From the NCBI RefSeq assembly GCF_000247695.1, contig NW_004624779.1, forward strand, positions 804,386-868,385: a DNA stretch of 64,000 bases, written 5' to 3'. Made by a program: the position numbers and the translations under genes. Below the pieces are notes generated by a model. That model made no database searches, was not told the DNA's origin, and saw only the letters and a list, made by a program, of their open reading frames with translations. This DNA is from Heterocephalus glaber (taxonomy: Eukaryota; Chordata; Mammalia; Rodentia; Bathyergidae). Of this stretch, positions 47,392 through 58,890 are shown piece after piece. Positions within the stretch are counted from its first letter, which is position 1. Every line of letters begins with the position of its first letter.

Positions 47392-48193
47392 GCAGTGCAT
47401 AATGATTACATTTATTTTGAGGTGTTGATATATATCACATTTTAATTCCCTCCAACTCTCTTCCCGTTCCCTACTCCCCTCAACACTTTTTTCCCCTTCC
47501 CATTTGCAAATGCTCTATTTTAATCATTTTTCCCCTTGATTCTTTTATTTTTCCATCCCCTTTCTCTCCCCCTCCCTCTTTCTCTTATTCCCACCTCCAT
47601 TTGAAAAAGATCTCCTTACTTCCTATTTATCTATGGTCTATTTTGTTCTCTCTCTCTTCATATATATATATATANNNNNNNNNNNNNNNNNNNNNNNNNN
47701 NNNNNNNNNNNNNNNNNNNNNNNNNNNNNNNNNNNNNNNNNNNNNNNNNNNNNNNNNNNNNNNNNNNNNNNNNNNNNNNNNNNNNNNNNNNNNNGTTAAG
47801 AAAACCATGTGATATTTAAGCTCGTGAGTCTGACTTATTTCACTTAATATTATGGTCTCAAGTTGTATCCATTTACCTATGAATTTTGTGGGGAAAAAGG
47901 AACTCTTCCCCATTGTTGGTGGGAATGTAAACTAGAACAGCCACTATGGAAATCAGTATGGAGATTCCTCATAAAACTAAAAATAAAAGTTCCTTTGACC
48001 CAGATTTTCCCCTTCTAGGTATCTTACTCAAAGAATTAAAGTCATAATATTACAGTGATACATGCATACTCAGGTATATAGTAGCACAATTTATAATAGC
48101 TAAATCTTGGAAGCAGCATATATGTCCACTAATAGATGAATGGATAAAGAATATGTGGTATTTATATACGATGGAGTCCTACTCTGCCAACTC
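47392..48193 (-). mobile_element. L1 with 5' inversion (twin priming)
   Basis: 47392-47887 is minus-strand L1: polypyrimidine 3'UTR, then antisense ORF2 end (complement around TTTCACTTAATATTATGGTC, with a 120-base gap between). 47888-48193 is plus-strand ORF2 C-terminus (GGAACTCTTCCCCATTGTTG, ATGGAAATCAGTATGGAGAT, GGATAAAGAATATGTGGTAT). The inverted part ends just where the non-inverted part begins in ORF2 order, with only about 25 bases missing. This is the signature of twin-primed L1 insertion. An older L1 subfamily than the 3326 copy. Confidence 0.85.
47675..47794. other. Assembly gap (120 N)
   Basis: A run of N follows a TATATA repeat. Open frames drawn through it (47601-47819 plus, 47638-47913 minus) are meaningless. 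Confidence 0.99.
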
Positions 48194-48199
48194 AGCTTC

Positions 48200-50630
48200 T
48201 TTGTACTACAACTCATTTGGTTTCTGCATTTGGACTACCTATAATTCTGACAAAAGTGCACGTAAAGTGAGATTCAGATTACACTTTTCATTCAAAACAA
48301 TCACTTTGTAATTGATAGAAAAAAAGACCAAGGAATAATTGGGAATTTCTGCTAAAAATTCTGTCTTGAGACCATTACTTACTAACACTGGAGAAAATTA
48401 TATTTAATTTAGTTCTAGAATGGATCTGCAGCCACATTTGCAAAATCTAAAAATGAATAATCATATTTTATTTTCCACCAAAAGTATTACTAAAATGTCC
48501 AAATAGCAAAGGCTGCACTAAGCAGTATCACTTTATGTAATGTATTTGATGGAACAGCTAGAGGAAAAAAAATTTGATATAAGAATATACATGCATATGA
48601 CTGAGTCATATTTAAAAACTTTGTGGAAAAGTGAGAATGCTTTTTAAGTGAAAAATTTTAAAATAGTAATAAAATAAATTTATGTATGTAGAGACTGAAA
48701 CTATGACAACAAAATGAATGGTTGACTTCAAGTAAATTTAAAAAATAAGGTAGCTATCTTTGCTGGAAATGTATTGATTATTTTATATTACTAATAAGAA
48801 TGACACCAGCGAATGTGGTTTTCAAATGAACCGCCAGGGGTTCTTCAAGGTAGCTCTAACACTGAAAGCTAACACGCTCCATGACAAGACTCCCCACATG
48901 AGCTTGTCCCACTCAGATCTACTCCAGGCAGGGAAGAGCCTGCTTTCTATAGCCAGATCACCCAGAGAAAGGGTGTGGAAAGGCTGAAAACCCAGCTCAG
49001 TCAACTCAACTCAATTGTGAGAGAACTCACTCCTTTTCCTGGGGAAGAAGTTAATGTTAAGATACAAAGTTGGGAGTGCTTAGAAAAAAAAACAAAAACA
49101 AAAAACAACCCTGTCCTTCACAAGGAAACTGTCAGAGAAGTTTTCTTGGCTCCCAAAAGTAATATAAAGAAACCAAAGTTCATAGAGGTATGAAAATATC
49201 CTGAAGTTCAGCATTGACACAGGACAATGAAGGAGCAGTGAATGCTTACAGGATGTCCCATTTTCCCTCAAGAATATTAGTGATAGAAACTCAGAAACTA
49301 AACAGATTGTACTCAGTGACCTATTTTTAATTAAAATATTGTAGATACACTTATGGATTTGATCCAGGATGTGAAATTTATGTACATTAGTATCTGATAT
49401 GATAACCATAATTTCAGAAGCAATGGCCTCATTTTGGAATAAGTATCAGGAAAGGCTTTTTTCGTTTATTCTGATACTTTTCTCTTAATCTGCATATACC
49501 CGTATCTATGGTATATGAAAGTTGTTTACTCCAAGGTTAAGTGTATTGATGGATAACAGTGTTACTTTGAGATTTTTAGATATTGAGCTACAATTTTTTT
49601 TCTTGTTATATTTTCCCTTTTTCCCGTATCATACATACTTCACCTGACCCTCCTCCTCTTCCAAGCAGATGTTAGTTCAGAGAAAGATAAAAATATAAGT
49701 AGCCTGTCATTCTTTCTCATTTTTATTTCCTAAAGCTTAAGCTCTTAGAAAATTTAGGAAATTGGTCTAAAAAGTTTTATTTAAAAATGCAAATAGTAGA
49801 GTGAATTCACTTAGAAAACCTAGGACAGAGATTTCCTCTGCAATGTTATTGGACACACCTCATCACAGCACTCCAACTGTCTGTTGATTGATCGGTCCGT
49901 TGCTATATCGATCTATCTACCTGTCTGTCATCTCTCTTTCTTAGTGTAGGATAGGAAGGAAAGGAGGAGAAAGTCTTAGGGTGATTGGCCTCTTGGTTTG
50001 GTACTTCCAAGACACCAGAAAGAAAGGTCTGAAAACAAGACAACCACAAACCTAAAGGGACCATTGGTAAAGAATATTAATTGGCTCAGAATAACCTGTG
50101 GAGGCCATTTCAAGAACAACCTAGGACTATGTCTCAGACCCTTACATAACCTTGAGAAAGAAGGGAAGTCCAAGAATTATGGAGATTAGCTGGTAGATTA
50201 ATGTGGAAATTAACTGATTTATGGAAAATAAAGTTATGTACTTGCTTGCCTGAATTCATAGAAGGACACTCATATTCATAAAGAATTCTAAGTTCTTACT
50301 TATTATTATGATACTAAATAGCATTCAATTCATATTCAATAGAAATTAAATTGAGAAATTCTGTGGGTAACCAAGAGAAATAGATTGATATTTATTTATA
50401 TAATGGCATAAATGAGAGAGCTGTGTACTAAACATCAAAAAGCTGTGTTCAAGGCCCATCACAAACACTGACTTCGTACTTTGGATATGTTACACATTTT
50501 TTTCTATAGTAATACTTCACTATTCTAATGTTTTGAGGAAAAAGAGCACAAAACTACTAAGTAGTTTGTAAATTACACAAGTTCTAGAAATTATTGTGAT
50601 GATTAGATTGGGGTATAGACAAGACCATTA
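48200..50630. other. No recognised feature
   Basis: AT-rich unassigned DNA. Minus frame 49080-49409 (109 codons) overlaps an A-rich run and has no recognised domain; others are shorter. A short GATC/TATC-like stretch occurs near 49885-49935. Confidence 0.45.
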
Positions 50631-50639
50631 TGTAATATA

Positions 50640-51000
50640 CAAGGCACACTTGACTTACAAACTCAATTTGTTCCTGAAGGCTGGTTGTAACTCAAGTTGG
50701 TCAATTGAAGGCTCAGGCTCCTCGACACAGACTTCAAAGTCTCTCTCCTGTGTACAGGCAGATCTCAGCGTCCTTAGAGAGACATTGGGCCAGGATTTCT
50801 CAAGCCCACACAGGAAAGGATGTTGTAGTGTTCCTTCCAGAACTCTCTAAGGCTTAAATCTGTATCTAAGACCAACTGAATCCACAAGCAGCCAACATTT
50901 GGGTCATCCCTGAAGACTTTGTTCATAAGTTAAAACTAAAGTTCCAGTTGTAACCCAAGTTGTTCATATGTCAGGCCGGTTATAACTGAAGCGTCCTCTG
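50640..51000. mobile_element. Tigger-like MITE with TA duplication
   Basis: The 361-bp segment has inverted ends: left CAAGGCACACTTGACTTACA, and the right end complemented, CAGAGGACGCTTCAGTTATA, with the inner inverted blocks GGTTGTAACTCAAGTTG and the complement of GTTGTAACCCAAGTTG. TA lies on both sides (50638-50639 and 51001-51002), the Tc1/mariner target. No transposase frame, so non-autonomous. The frame 50596-50850 crosses it by chance. Confidence 0.75.
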
Positions 51001-51004
51001 TATA

Positions 51005-51615
51005 AGCATAGTATGAAAAGAGACATACCTACATAAAAAATCCATAATTTACTTGCCCTTAATTCAAGGTTATTTGCCTTTTCACCTTAAAAATAGTTAT
51101 TGTAATTTTACAGATGACTGTTAGGAGTTCACTTTATCTCCAGTTAGCCAGAAATTGAGGATTACGTACACCATGCAAGACCATGTATAGAAGTAAATCT
51201 CTTGAGGAGGATCAATCATGGATTTCAATTTGGAAATATTATTTGATGTTCAGGAAATATGGCTCTTGGTCTAATCTCTCTGAATATTAGTTTCCATCTC
51301 TGCCATATGGTGGTAACATCTACTAGAGCAAAGATGAGATAAGAAACAGAGTGATCTATATATTATGTTCTGGAAACAAAGGAGGAGAGAACTTAGCTCT
51401 CCTGGAATGATAGGAAAGACATCAAAGAGGAGTGCTTCCTGATATGTAGTGGAGGTGGTGATGGGGAGGCATGTGATCGGCAGAAGGGAAGCATGCACAA
51501 CATCTTAGGCACGAGATAATGAAGCAAACTCAAGAAATCCTGGTGCAGAGGAATTGTTAGGCATCAAGGTATAGAACCTGGAGTGCTGCAAATCAAGCCT
51601 GGGATAGTTGCTGGT
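51005..51615. other. No recognised feature
   Basis: Unassigned DNA. Minus frame 51271-51498 has no recognised domain. Confidence 0.45.
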
Positions 51616-51621
51616 GCTAAA

Positions 51622-52084
51622 GTGATGGCTTTTTTTATGGCTTAGATCTAAAAATCTTAGATCCCCAAAGACTCGTGGGATCATAAGTGGGGCTTTTGGA
51701 AAGTGATTGGATCATGGAAATGCTATGTTCATTAGTGGATCAATCCATCAATGAGGTCATACCTGAATGTACGGCTTGCATGTGGGGCCTGGTTGAAAGC
51801 AGTGGGTCAATAAGGGCATGGCCTGGAAGGATGCATACTTGTCATAGGCTTCTCCATTCCTTCTCTGCCTTTTGACTGCATGAATTGAGCAGCATTCCCT
51901 GCCTGGCCCTTTCACTTGCCATTTCTGCCTTGGAGCCAGCTGACTAGTATATAGAGGAACAGACACTGGATTAGTTAATGTGTAAATCTGAACCCCCCCT
52001 AAACAGTGAACCAAAATAAATTTCTCTTTCTCTAAGTTTCAGATGTCAGGTATTTTGTTGTAGAAAAGGAAAAGTGACTAACAC
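51622..52084 (+). mobile_element. Solo MaLR-type LTR
   Basis: Shows the MaLR plan: GACTCGTGGGATCATAAGTG, GAAAGTGATTGGATCATGG, a central CCATTCCTTCTCTGCC, GCCTTGGAGCCAGCTGACTA, AACCAAAATAAATTTCTC and the ending GGTATTTTGTTGTAGAAAAG...GACTAACACA. Diverged from the copies at 11.6 and 58.9 kb but ends with the same phrase. Frames 51687-51875 and 51757-52014 lie inside and are not genes. Confidence 0.75.
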
Positions 52085-52089
52085 ACCTT

Positions 52090-53555
52090 TCTATGCCATA
52101 CCGAAGTGTTTATCATTGATCCTGTGAGCAATAGAATATAAGATTTCTTAAATCAGAATTTATAATCTTGAGACAACAGAAGTTTTCAAAGAAACTAAAA
52201 ATGTAATACCTAAAACTTCTATTCCCCTTCGTTATCTTGTGTGCCTGCTTTATGTTCAACTATAGAATCTTGAAATTAGTTGCCATCCTTATGAAAACCT
52301 TAGCATATAAAGAATGAGACAGTGGATTTATTAATGTGTCTGTTTTTCTTGTTGTTCACCTTTCCTTGACTCTTGTTGTCAATTGTACTGGATCAGTGAT
52401 GGCTAATGTATGTGTGTCAAGCTTGTTTCAAGTTCACTACCTGCCTAGTACTCTAAGTCCTATCTGTGTCGACTCCCTGACTGATTCTGATATTTCACCC
52501 TCTTTCTGGTCAGTTCATCTGATACCAGAAATATGGTTCAGATATGCTTATTTTCTAAGCATAAACAGATCTTGAATGTATCACATTCAAATCTGTGTCT
52601 CACGTTTTCCCTCAAGATTGTTCCTCAAACGACATTTCTTGAGCTTCAAACCTCTCTGCCCCTAGATCCGGGTGTAATGAGCAGTCTTCCTCTTCAACTA
52701 AGCTCTCTCCTTCCGCTTAAGAACAGTAAAATTTTCACTATTCTAGGCACTTGAGACAAAGGAAAAAAAAAAAATCTCAAAATACTGTCAAATTGTCAAC
52801 AGCAAATCCTTCCTGGTTTTATGTAGAGAACAGAAGGTAGAATGTCTTGATAAAAATAGTGTCAAGATATACTCCTTTTCTCAAATTTAAAAATAATCTG
52901 ACAATCTTGCATAGAGCTGCTATAATGCATGTGCTTGGTCATCCTGTATTCCCTTGCACATTTTTGACAGGAAGCATATACAGCCCATTTCCTTACCTGG
53001 ATGCCACGGGGTCCCTGTTACTGCTATCCAGGCCCAGTCTGTTGCAGTGGCAGCATGATCGCCTGAAACTATTGTGTGCACATGAACCCCTTTGAACCCT
53101 GTCATCATTTCCTAATCACCATTTTCTTCTTGAAACTTATTGTACTTTTATGAAGTCCCAGGAGCCAGTATCAAAAGAGATGAAAGTCACTTTATTTAAT
53201 TTTTTCTTATTTTTGTCTCACAGCATTAAGATCAATTTAAAAGAGGCATACATCTTTTCTTATAGGAGGGAGTTCAAGTTTTAGATGTTTCATTTATTGA
53301 CATGAAGTTCTTTCTTTCGGAAAACAATACTTTCACTATTAAAAGATAACTTGTTCGTTTAAGAAATCTGGACAACGGTATTTTAGTGAAGTAGATTAAT
53401 GATTTCAAAAAGATTATAACTTCTGATTTAAAAATCCTTCTGAATTCTACTGCTTACACCACCAATGAGAAACGCTTCAGTATGTCACAGAAAGGCCATC
53501 ACTTTTAGTACCAGTCACCATTCCTAACTCAAGTTCCAGCACCCGACCATACACA
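52090..53555. other. No recognised feature
   Basis: Unassigned DNA. Frames 52336-52575, 52533-52754 and 52847-53095 are T-rich hydrophobic or featureless. Confidence 0.45.
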
Positions 53556-53559
53556 GCTT

Positions 53560-53870
53560 CCTTTCTTGTCATTCCTTCCAGTTAGGATTTCTTGAACTCG
53601 CCACATCATCTCTGTAGGATGTGGCAGGTGCTCCCCCTTCTGCCTGCGACATGCCCCCCTTCATCTCACCCACCTAGAAGACTATGCTCAGGAGTAACTC
53701 CTCTGTAAAGTCTTCCTTATCGGCCCAGTAGAGCTAAATTGTTCCCTTCTTCTCTGCTCCCAGAATGTAAAGTGTAAACTCATTCCACTGGAGTAGAGAT
53801 CACCACCATATGGCAGATATGGAAACTGAAGTTCAGAGAGATTAGAGCAAAAGCTGTCCAGTGGGAGCAT
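53560..53870. repeat. L2/MIR relics
   Basis: 53560-53780 has antisense L2-like wording (CTCCTCTGTAAAGTCTTCCT and nearby). 53800-53870 contains ATGGAAACTGAAGTTCAGAG followed by AGATTAGAGCAAAAGCTGTC, the conserved core of MIR. Both are ancient mammalian repeats, and the limits are approximate. Confidence 0.55.
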
Positions 53871-53879
53871 CAGGTAATA

Positions 53880-55440
53880 CTTCCACACTGAAATCACTGA
53901 CTGATCTTCCTGAAGAGGTTCCTTTCTCTATGTTGTATCTCCAAGCAGAAGAAGGATTGTGATGAAGCTTATAGACAAAATACATGTTAGGTAGGCTTCA
54001 TTCAGCCATAAATTACAGTGTTGTTGGCAGTGAATTCAATGTTAATGGATCAATAATACATGTTAAATAAGTTGCCTTTCAATAGAAAGATACACAAGGT
54101 GGTCATGTATTGATTGGAGGATGAATATGTGACTTAATGCTCGCAGGAACCTAACCCTGTACTTCTCCTAGGAGTAACAGTTCATTGTTTGCTAACTTGA
54201 TGTTAACTGTTACTTCATAGACTGTAGCAACCACAAATAACGGAATTTGTCTGCATTAGGTAAGGAACAGTATACTTGATATACTAAAAGAAAAATATAC
54301 ACCTCTGTTTACAGATATTCATAAAGGCTCCTAAGTAGTTACATTGGCAGTCCTTGTGGAAAGTAAGCAGGTAGGTGGAGATAGGTTTTGGACTTTGGGG
54401 GCGCTCTACACCAATTGCATGTATTAATGAATCAAAAGCCAAATAAATTTATGAAAGGAAAAAAGAGGTTTTATTTTCCATGTTTACAATGCTTTGAAAA
54501 ATGGCTTCTGACTCTTTACCAGTAGCAAAAGAACTTCCTTGGAGAGGTTTATAAAGAATCCTGAAAAGGACTGACATTATACCAATGTCAGTGTTTATGT
54601 CTATTGTACTAAGGGAAACAACTTCTGCCTCCGATGTGCTGTTGTCTTTGCTGGTGTCCATATCCCAGGCTGAAGAGGGTCAATGGTTTTATACTTAGCA
54701 CCTTTTGCCAAAAGAGAAAAAAATGCACACTATTTCAAAACTGTTTTTGAGAAATAAAGAAGGTAGAAGATGGGATTTTGTTTGCATTTTGCAGGAACAT
54801 AGAGCTCTTTATTATAGTTCACAAAAGATTATTTTGTATGTAGTTCTAACATGACCACTATCACTGAAAATAATTTCAACTCTCCTCATAGTAACTGAAA
54901 TTATACCAAAACCTTACTCAAGAAGAAAAGAATCATGCTTGGAAATATCACACACATTTTCTCAGATATTTCTTTTATTTGATATAATCAGAAGGCAAAG
55001 AAAAGGAGAAGAAGTGGCCTAAAGAGGAAAATGTTTATTTGGCAGAACTTTGGATTCCCTAAGCAACATGCCAACTATGCACACACAGAATGCGGTCTCT
55101 AGTGGTATTTTTTTTTCTTTCTAGCAATTTTAGGATATGTTGAAATAAGAGAATTTGATCAAAGGAGGTGCTGGTTATAAATAGTTGTAGGCAATTTTAG
55201 TAACAAGGGAAAGGTGGTGGGTAATAGTTTCACAGAACCCTAGGAATGCTGACTACCAAGGTCATTAAAGTAAGTAGTGAGCTTGCTATTGTAGCCTCAA
55301 AAGTATACAAGGATATAACATCGTGAAGATCACTAATTATTCCTTTACAGCTCAGTTTATCATGTCACCTTCTCCTGCCTAAAGAGGCTAATGTCAGAAA
55401 CCTTTCTGCTAATCAGAAAGACCTGAAAGGAAAAGACAAA
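53880..55440. other. No recognised feature
   Basis: Unassigned DNA without nameable repeats or coding signals. Confidence 0.45.
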
Positions 55441-55446
55441 AATACA

Positions 55447-55455
55447 CAGACAGAC

Positions 55456-55500
<45 letters not shown>
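55447..55500. repeat. (CAGA)n(TAGA)n microsatellite
   Basis: Three CAGA units followed by about eleven uninterrupted TAGA (GATA) units. Probably polymorphic. The minus frame 55360-55563 reads through it. Confidence 0.95.
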
Positions 55501-55502
<2 letters not shown>

Positions 55503-56317
55503 TGAATGAAATTAAATTTAGCAAGACCTTTGATGAAATGAATAAAGATTCCCAGCTCATCAACTAATAATAGAAGGACTTTTCAAAAGAGACCTTTTCT
55601 GCTAGATTGGAATCAATATGGTGGCTGAGTAAGATACTCTAGGGATTCTCTCCCCAAAGTAAATCCAATTTGAACAGATATTCATGCACCAAACTACCTT
55701 TACAATAGCTAAGGAAGCCAGTGACAGACCACAGTGCCTGATTTTAGCATAATGATGACAAAAGGAGCATTGAAGGAGGCATGAAGGAAAGATCTCTTCT
55801 GTTAACACCTCTTCCAACTGCAAGCAGCACAGCCTTGAAGAAAGCTTCTCCCATTTCAGTTTGACATTTGAAGGCCAGTGTCTGGGTGAAATCCACTACT
55901 GGGTAGACCCCTACAGTTCCTTCCTCCAGGCCAGTATTTGAAGGCTGAGCCTGTAGACTCCTTAACCAGGTGACTAAGAGACTAGCTATACACCCTTCTC
56001 CAAGCCTAGGACAGCAGCACAGGAAACATGATTCTACTTTCTGGGGATTAGGGCAAGAAATGAGGACAGGACTTTGCCTTAGAGCTCAGTGCCTGCTATT
56101 GTGAGACTCAGGACCAGGCAGAGCCCTAAACCCCTATCCCTGAGTCAGTGCTCATAGATGAAGCTTCTGGTCCTGCCAGGAAATCATGTCGAAACCCATT
56201 TCTCAGTGGTCACACTGAGTCCAGCATAAGGGCAGAGGACCACAGACACCACCATAGGAACAGAGGATAAACAACTCCTGGGCTTGTAACCTATTACTCA
56301 TTAGAAGTTTGGTTTGA

Positions 56318-56407
56318 GGGGCCGGGGATTTAGCTCAGTGGTTTCACAGCCTGCTGCACAAGCACAAGGACCCAAGTTCGATCCCCGGTACCAAAAAAAA
56401 AAAAAAA
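56318..56407 (+). repeat. ID SINE, plus orientation
   Basis: GGGGCCGGGGATTTAGCTCA, TGGTTTCACAGCCTGCTGCA and AAGTTCGATCCCCGGTACC with a 16-18 base A-tail. The near-identical direct repeat AAGTTTGGTTTG (about 56305-56316) and AAGTATGGTTTG (about 56408-56419) flanks it. It is one of the best-preserved copies of the GGTTTCGC-type subfamily. Confidence 0.93.
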
Positions 56408-57293
56408 AAGTATGGTTTGTGTTTCTTCTGAGGAAGTCAGGGACTTAAAAACTGTTTTTTCTAAAAATCATGACTCTACTTGGTCCTAAAGAAGCTCAAC
56501 AGGCAACTAAAAGTACAACAATTTTGACCTTCCTTAAAATATGATTTGTACTGTCTTCTGAGTCAGTCAAGGACTTAAAGCAGTGTTTTTCCTAAAAACC
56601 ACGATTCTTTACTTGGACCTACAGATGCCAAATAGGTAACTGAAAGATTGACAAAACTTTACCTTTGGTTTCTAAAACACTAGAGCAAATCCTTCTTAGC
56701 TATTTATATATGCTCGTTAGTCATTTAGGGAGTGTTTGTTTAAAAGTTAGCAAAACAAAGTTTATTAGCCCAGAATGTACCTAGCTTATCTTAAGACTCT
56801 TCAAGACTGAAAATGCAAGGATAAGAGATTTACAGGGAAATTCAGCAATGCCAAGAGGTCTCTACTACTCTAAAGCTAGTGTCAGTTTGGATTCTAGAAA
56901 ACGCTTATAAAACTGAGACTGACCCAAGCAGGAACAACCATCTAATGGGAAACTAATTGTCCCTCAAGTCATTAGGATTCCTCCAAAGCTATAAAATCAG
57001 GACTGAGATAATGATCAAGCAGACCCTGACCCACAAGAGCACCAGATAAATGTGCCCATTCTCTTGTGATCCTCTTCTTCACAGTATTTCGCTTCCACCT
57101 ATCCAAGTTGGAGTCCTTTCCCTATTTTCTCATTTCTTTGAAAGACAATCTTCATCTTTGGCCCAATGATTGTCTGCACCTAACACTAAAATATCTGATC
57201 ATTTTCTCTTATTTTCCCATTAAATTCTTACCTGTATGTATTCACACTGTAGCTTAGCTTAAATATCTAGGTTTATCAAAGCAAGAATCTACA
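56408..57293 (+). mobile_element. Candidate solo ERV LTR inside old L1 5'UTR
   Basis: Contains an imperfect tandem duplication of about 105-130 bp (56412-56512 and 56541-56645, sharing GACTTAAA, TCTAAAAA or CCTAAAAA, and ACTTGG(T/A)CCT), a TATA-like CTATAAAATC at about 56989, a pyrimidine-rich stretch and a T-rich end. Duplicated direct repeats followed by TATA are typical of retroviral U3. L1 5'UTR wording resumes after about 57300. Exact ends and target duplication are unclear. No viral genes adjacent. Confidence 0.4.
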
Positions 57294-58715
57294 GTAACTG
57301 GTGACAGTGGGACAGAATTGTTTTGGCTGGGTGGTGTCTCTGCCACTCATACCCTGAGCCAGATGTGCATCCCTAAGGGTGTGTAGCTGCCTGTGGCTGT
57401 GCGATTCAGGTCAACTTAGCACAGCTCTGCCTGCACAGCTAAAGGACTGCCTTTACCACAGCTCCCCTAACCTCTCACAATACAAGCGGCAACTGTGAGG
57501 TAAAGGGGGAGAGGAAGCACAGGATTGAGCCTTAAAACTCTGTGTCAGATTGGTAAAACTTAGCACTGTTTTTGAGCCAGTGCCTAAGGACAAAGACTCT
57601 CACTCTGCCTCAGTGCCAGGTAGGTGTTTGTGGCTCGGTCCTACAAAGTTCCATTGAGGACAGCATCATGTGTGACTGTAGCAGTCTTGAGCAATGAGTC
57701 CACATCAATAGCAGATAGCCCAAAGCAGTGTAGAACTTGGTCCAGGCCCTGTGTCACACTAGTCATAGTGGACTGTGGGCTCTGGGCTCTGGGCCTGACC
57801 CAGGGTTTGAGAACTGGTGGCCATAAGACTGTCCAAGCAAGTTCTCCCCAGCAAAGGCAGCAAAACATGGATGAGTAATTGTCCCCTGGAGGACAGACAG
57901 GTAAGCACCAACATGATGTAAAGGGGCCTAAGGCTGGTACCTCCATTTTGCAGCCCAGATATAGGCAGAATCCCATGGTGATTCAATGAAGGCTGGTAAC
58001 TATGAGATATTTAGTTTTATCGTATTTAGTTTTGACCTAAAATGGAGTATTACAAGGACAGACTACCCTGTCCAGGCACCTCTCTAGTTCATTCTGAACA
58101 ACATACAGAGGCTTAGACCACCCACAAGTGCTCAAATAGCAAAAATATGACTAACATGGGTTTCTGGGCAAAGCTGGGCTTACAGAACCATTTGATAATA
58201 TGGCAACAAACTCATGTACAACAAATTCAAAATAATCTTTCTATAGAAACTCATTGAACTCCAAGAAAACACAGGGAAACAATTCAATACTCTTAGAGGA
58301 ACTTAACAGAGATATGGAAGTAATTTTTAAAAATTAAACATTCTTCAGCTAAAAAGTTTGACAGAAGGCATCAGTAGCAGAATAGATTAACCAGAAAAGA
58401 ATTATTGAGCACTAAGATGGGCAATTTGAAAATACAGTCAGAGCAGAGAATAAAAAAAGAAAGAATGAACAATAATGAGGAAAGAGCATTGGGAAGCATT
58501 GAAAAGCAATTATCCGTGTTACTGGAGTTCAACAAGGATTTGAGAATGTCCAAAAAGTAGGTAGGAAGGTTATTTAAAGAAATAATAATAGAACATTTTC
58601 AAAAACCTAAAGAAGATACAATTATCCAGAAACAGGAAGGTCAAGAGTCACCAGTCAGTTACAGTCAAATCACATTTACTCCAAGATATATTATAATCAA
58701 GCTATTAAAACTGAA

Positions 58716-58888
58716 AGGGGATATAGGTAGAGCACCAGCCTAGCATGCACAAGATCCTGGGTTTGACAGAAAGCACTGACCCCACCCCTCCAAAAATGCC
58801 AGACACACATGTAAAATGCATAATTTGGGCAGCTGAAGGCAGAGGATTTGTGATTTCAAGGCCAGTCTGGGCACTATAGCAAAACTCC
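58716..58888 (+). repeat. B4-like SINE (ID + B1 composite)
   Basis: The first half is ID-like (GGGATATAGGTAGAGCACCA, CCTAGCATGCACAAGATCCT, GGGTTTGACAG). The second half is B1-like (GCAGCTGAAGGCAGAGGATT, AAGGCCAGTCTGGGCACTAT, AGCAAAACTCC). This tRNA-plus-7SL fusion is the B4/MEN-type architecture. It interrupts the ORF1 region of the old L1. Confidence 0.75.
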
Positions 58889-58890
58889 AT

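Noticed and set aside
47601..47913. Open frames on both strands across 47675-47794
   Set aside because: They are open only because the interval is N.
30639..57293. Complete endogenous retrovirus
   Set aside because: Only solo-LTR-like segments were seen; no gag, pol or env-like frame is present between or beside them.
57624..57986. Plus and minus frames of 75-111 codons near 57.6-58.0 kb
   Set aside because: Located in the old L1 5'UTR-like region; overlapping frames on both strands and no recognised domain.
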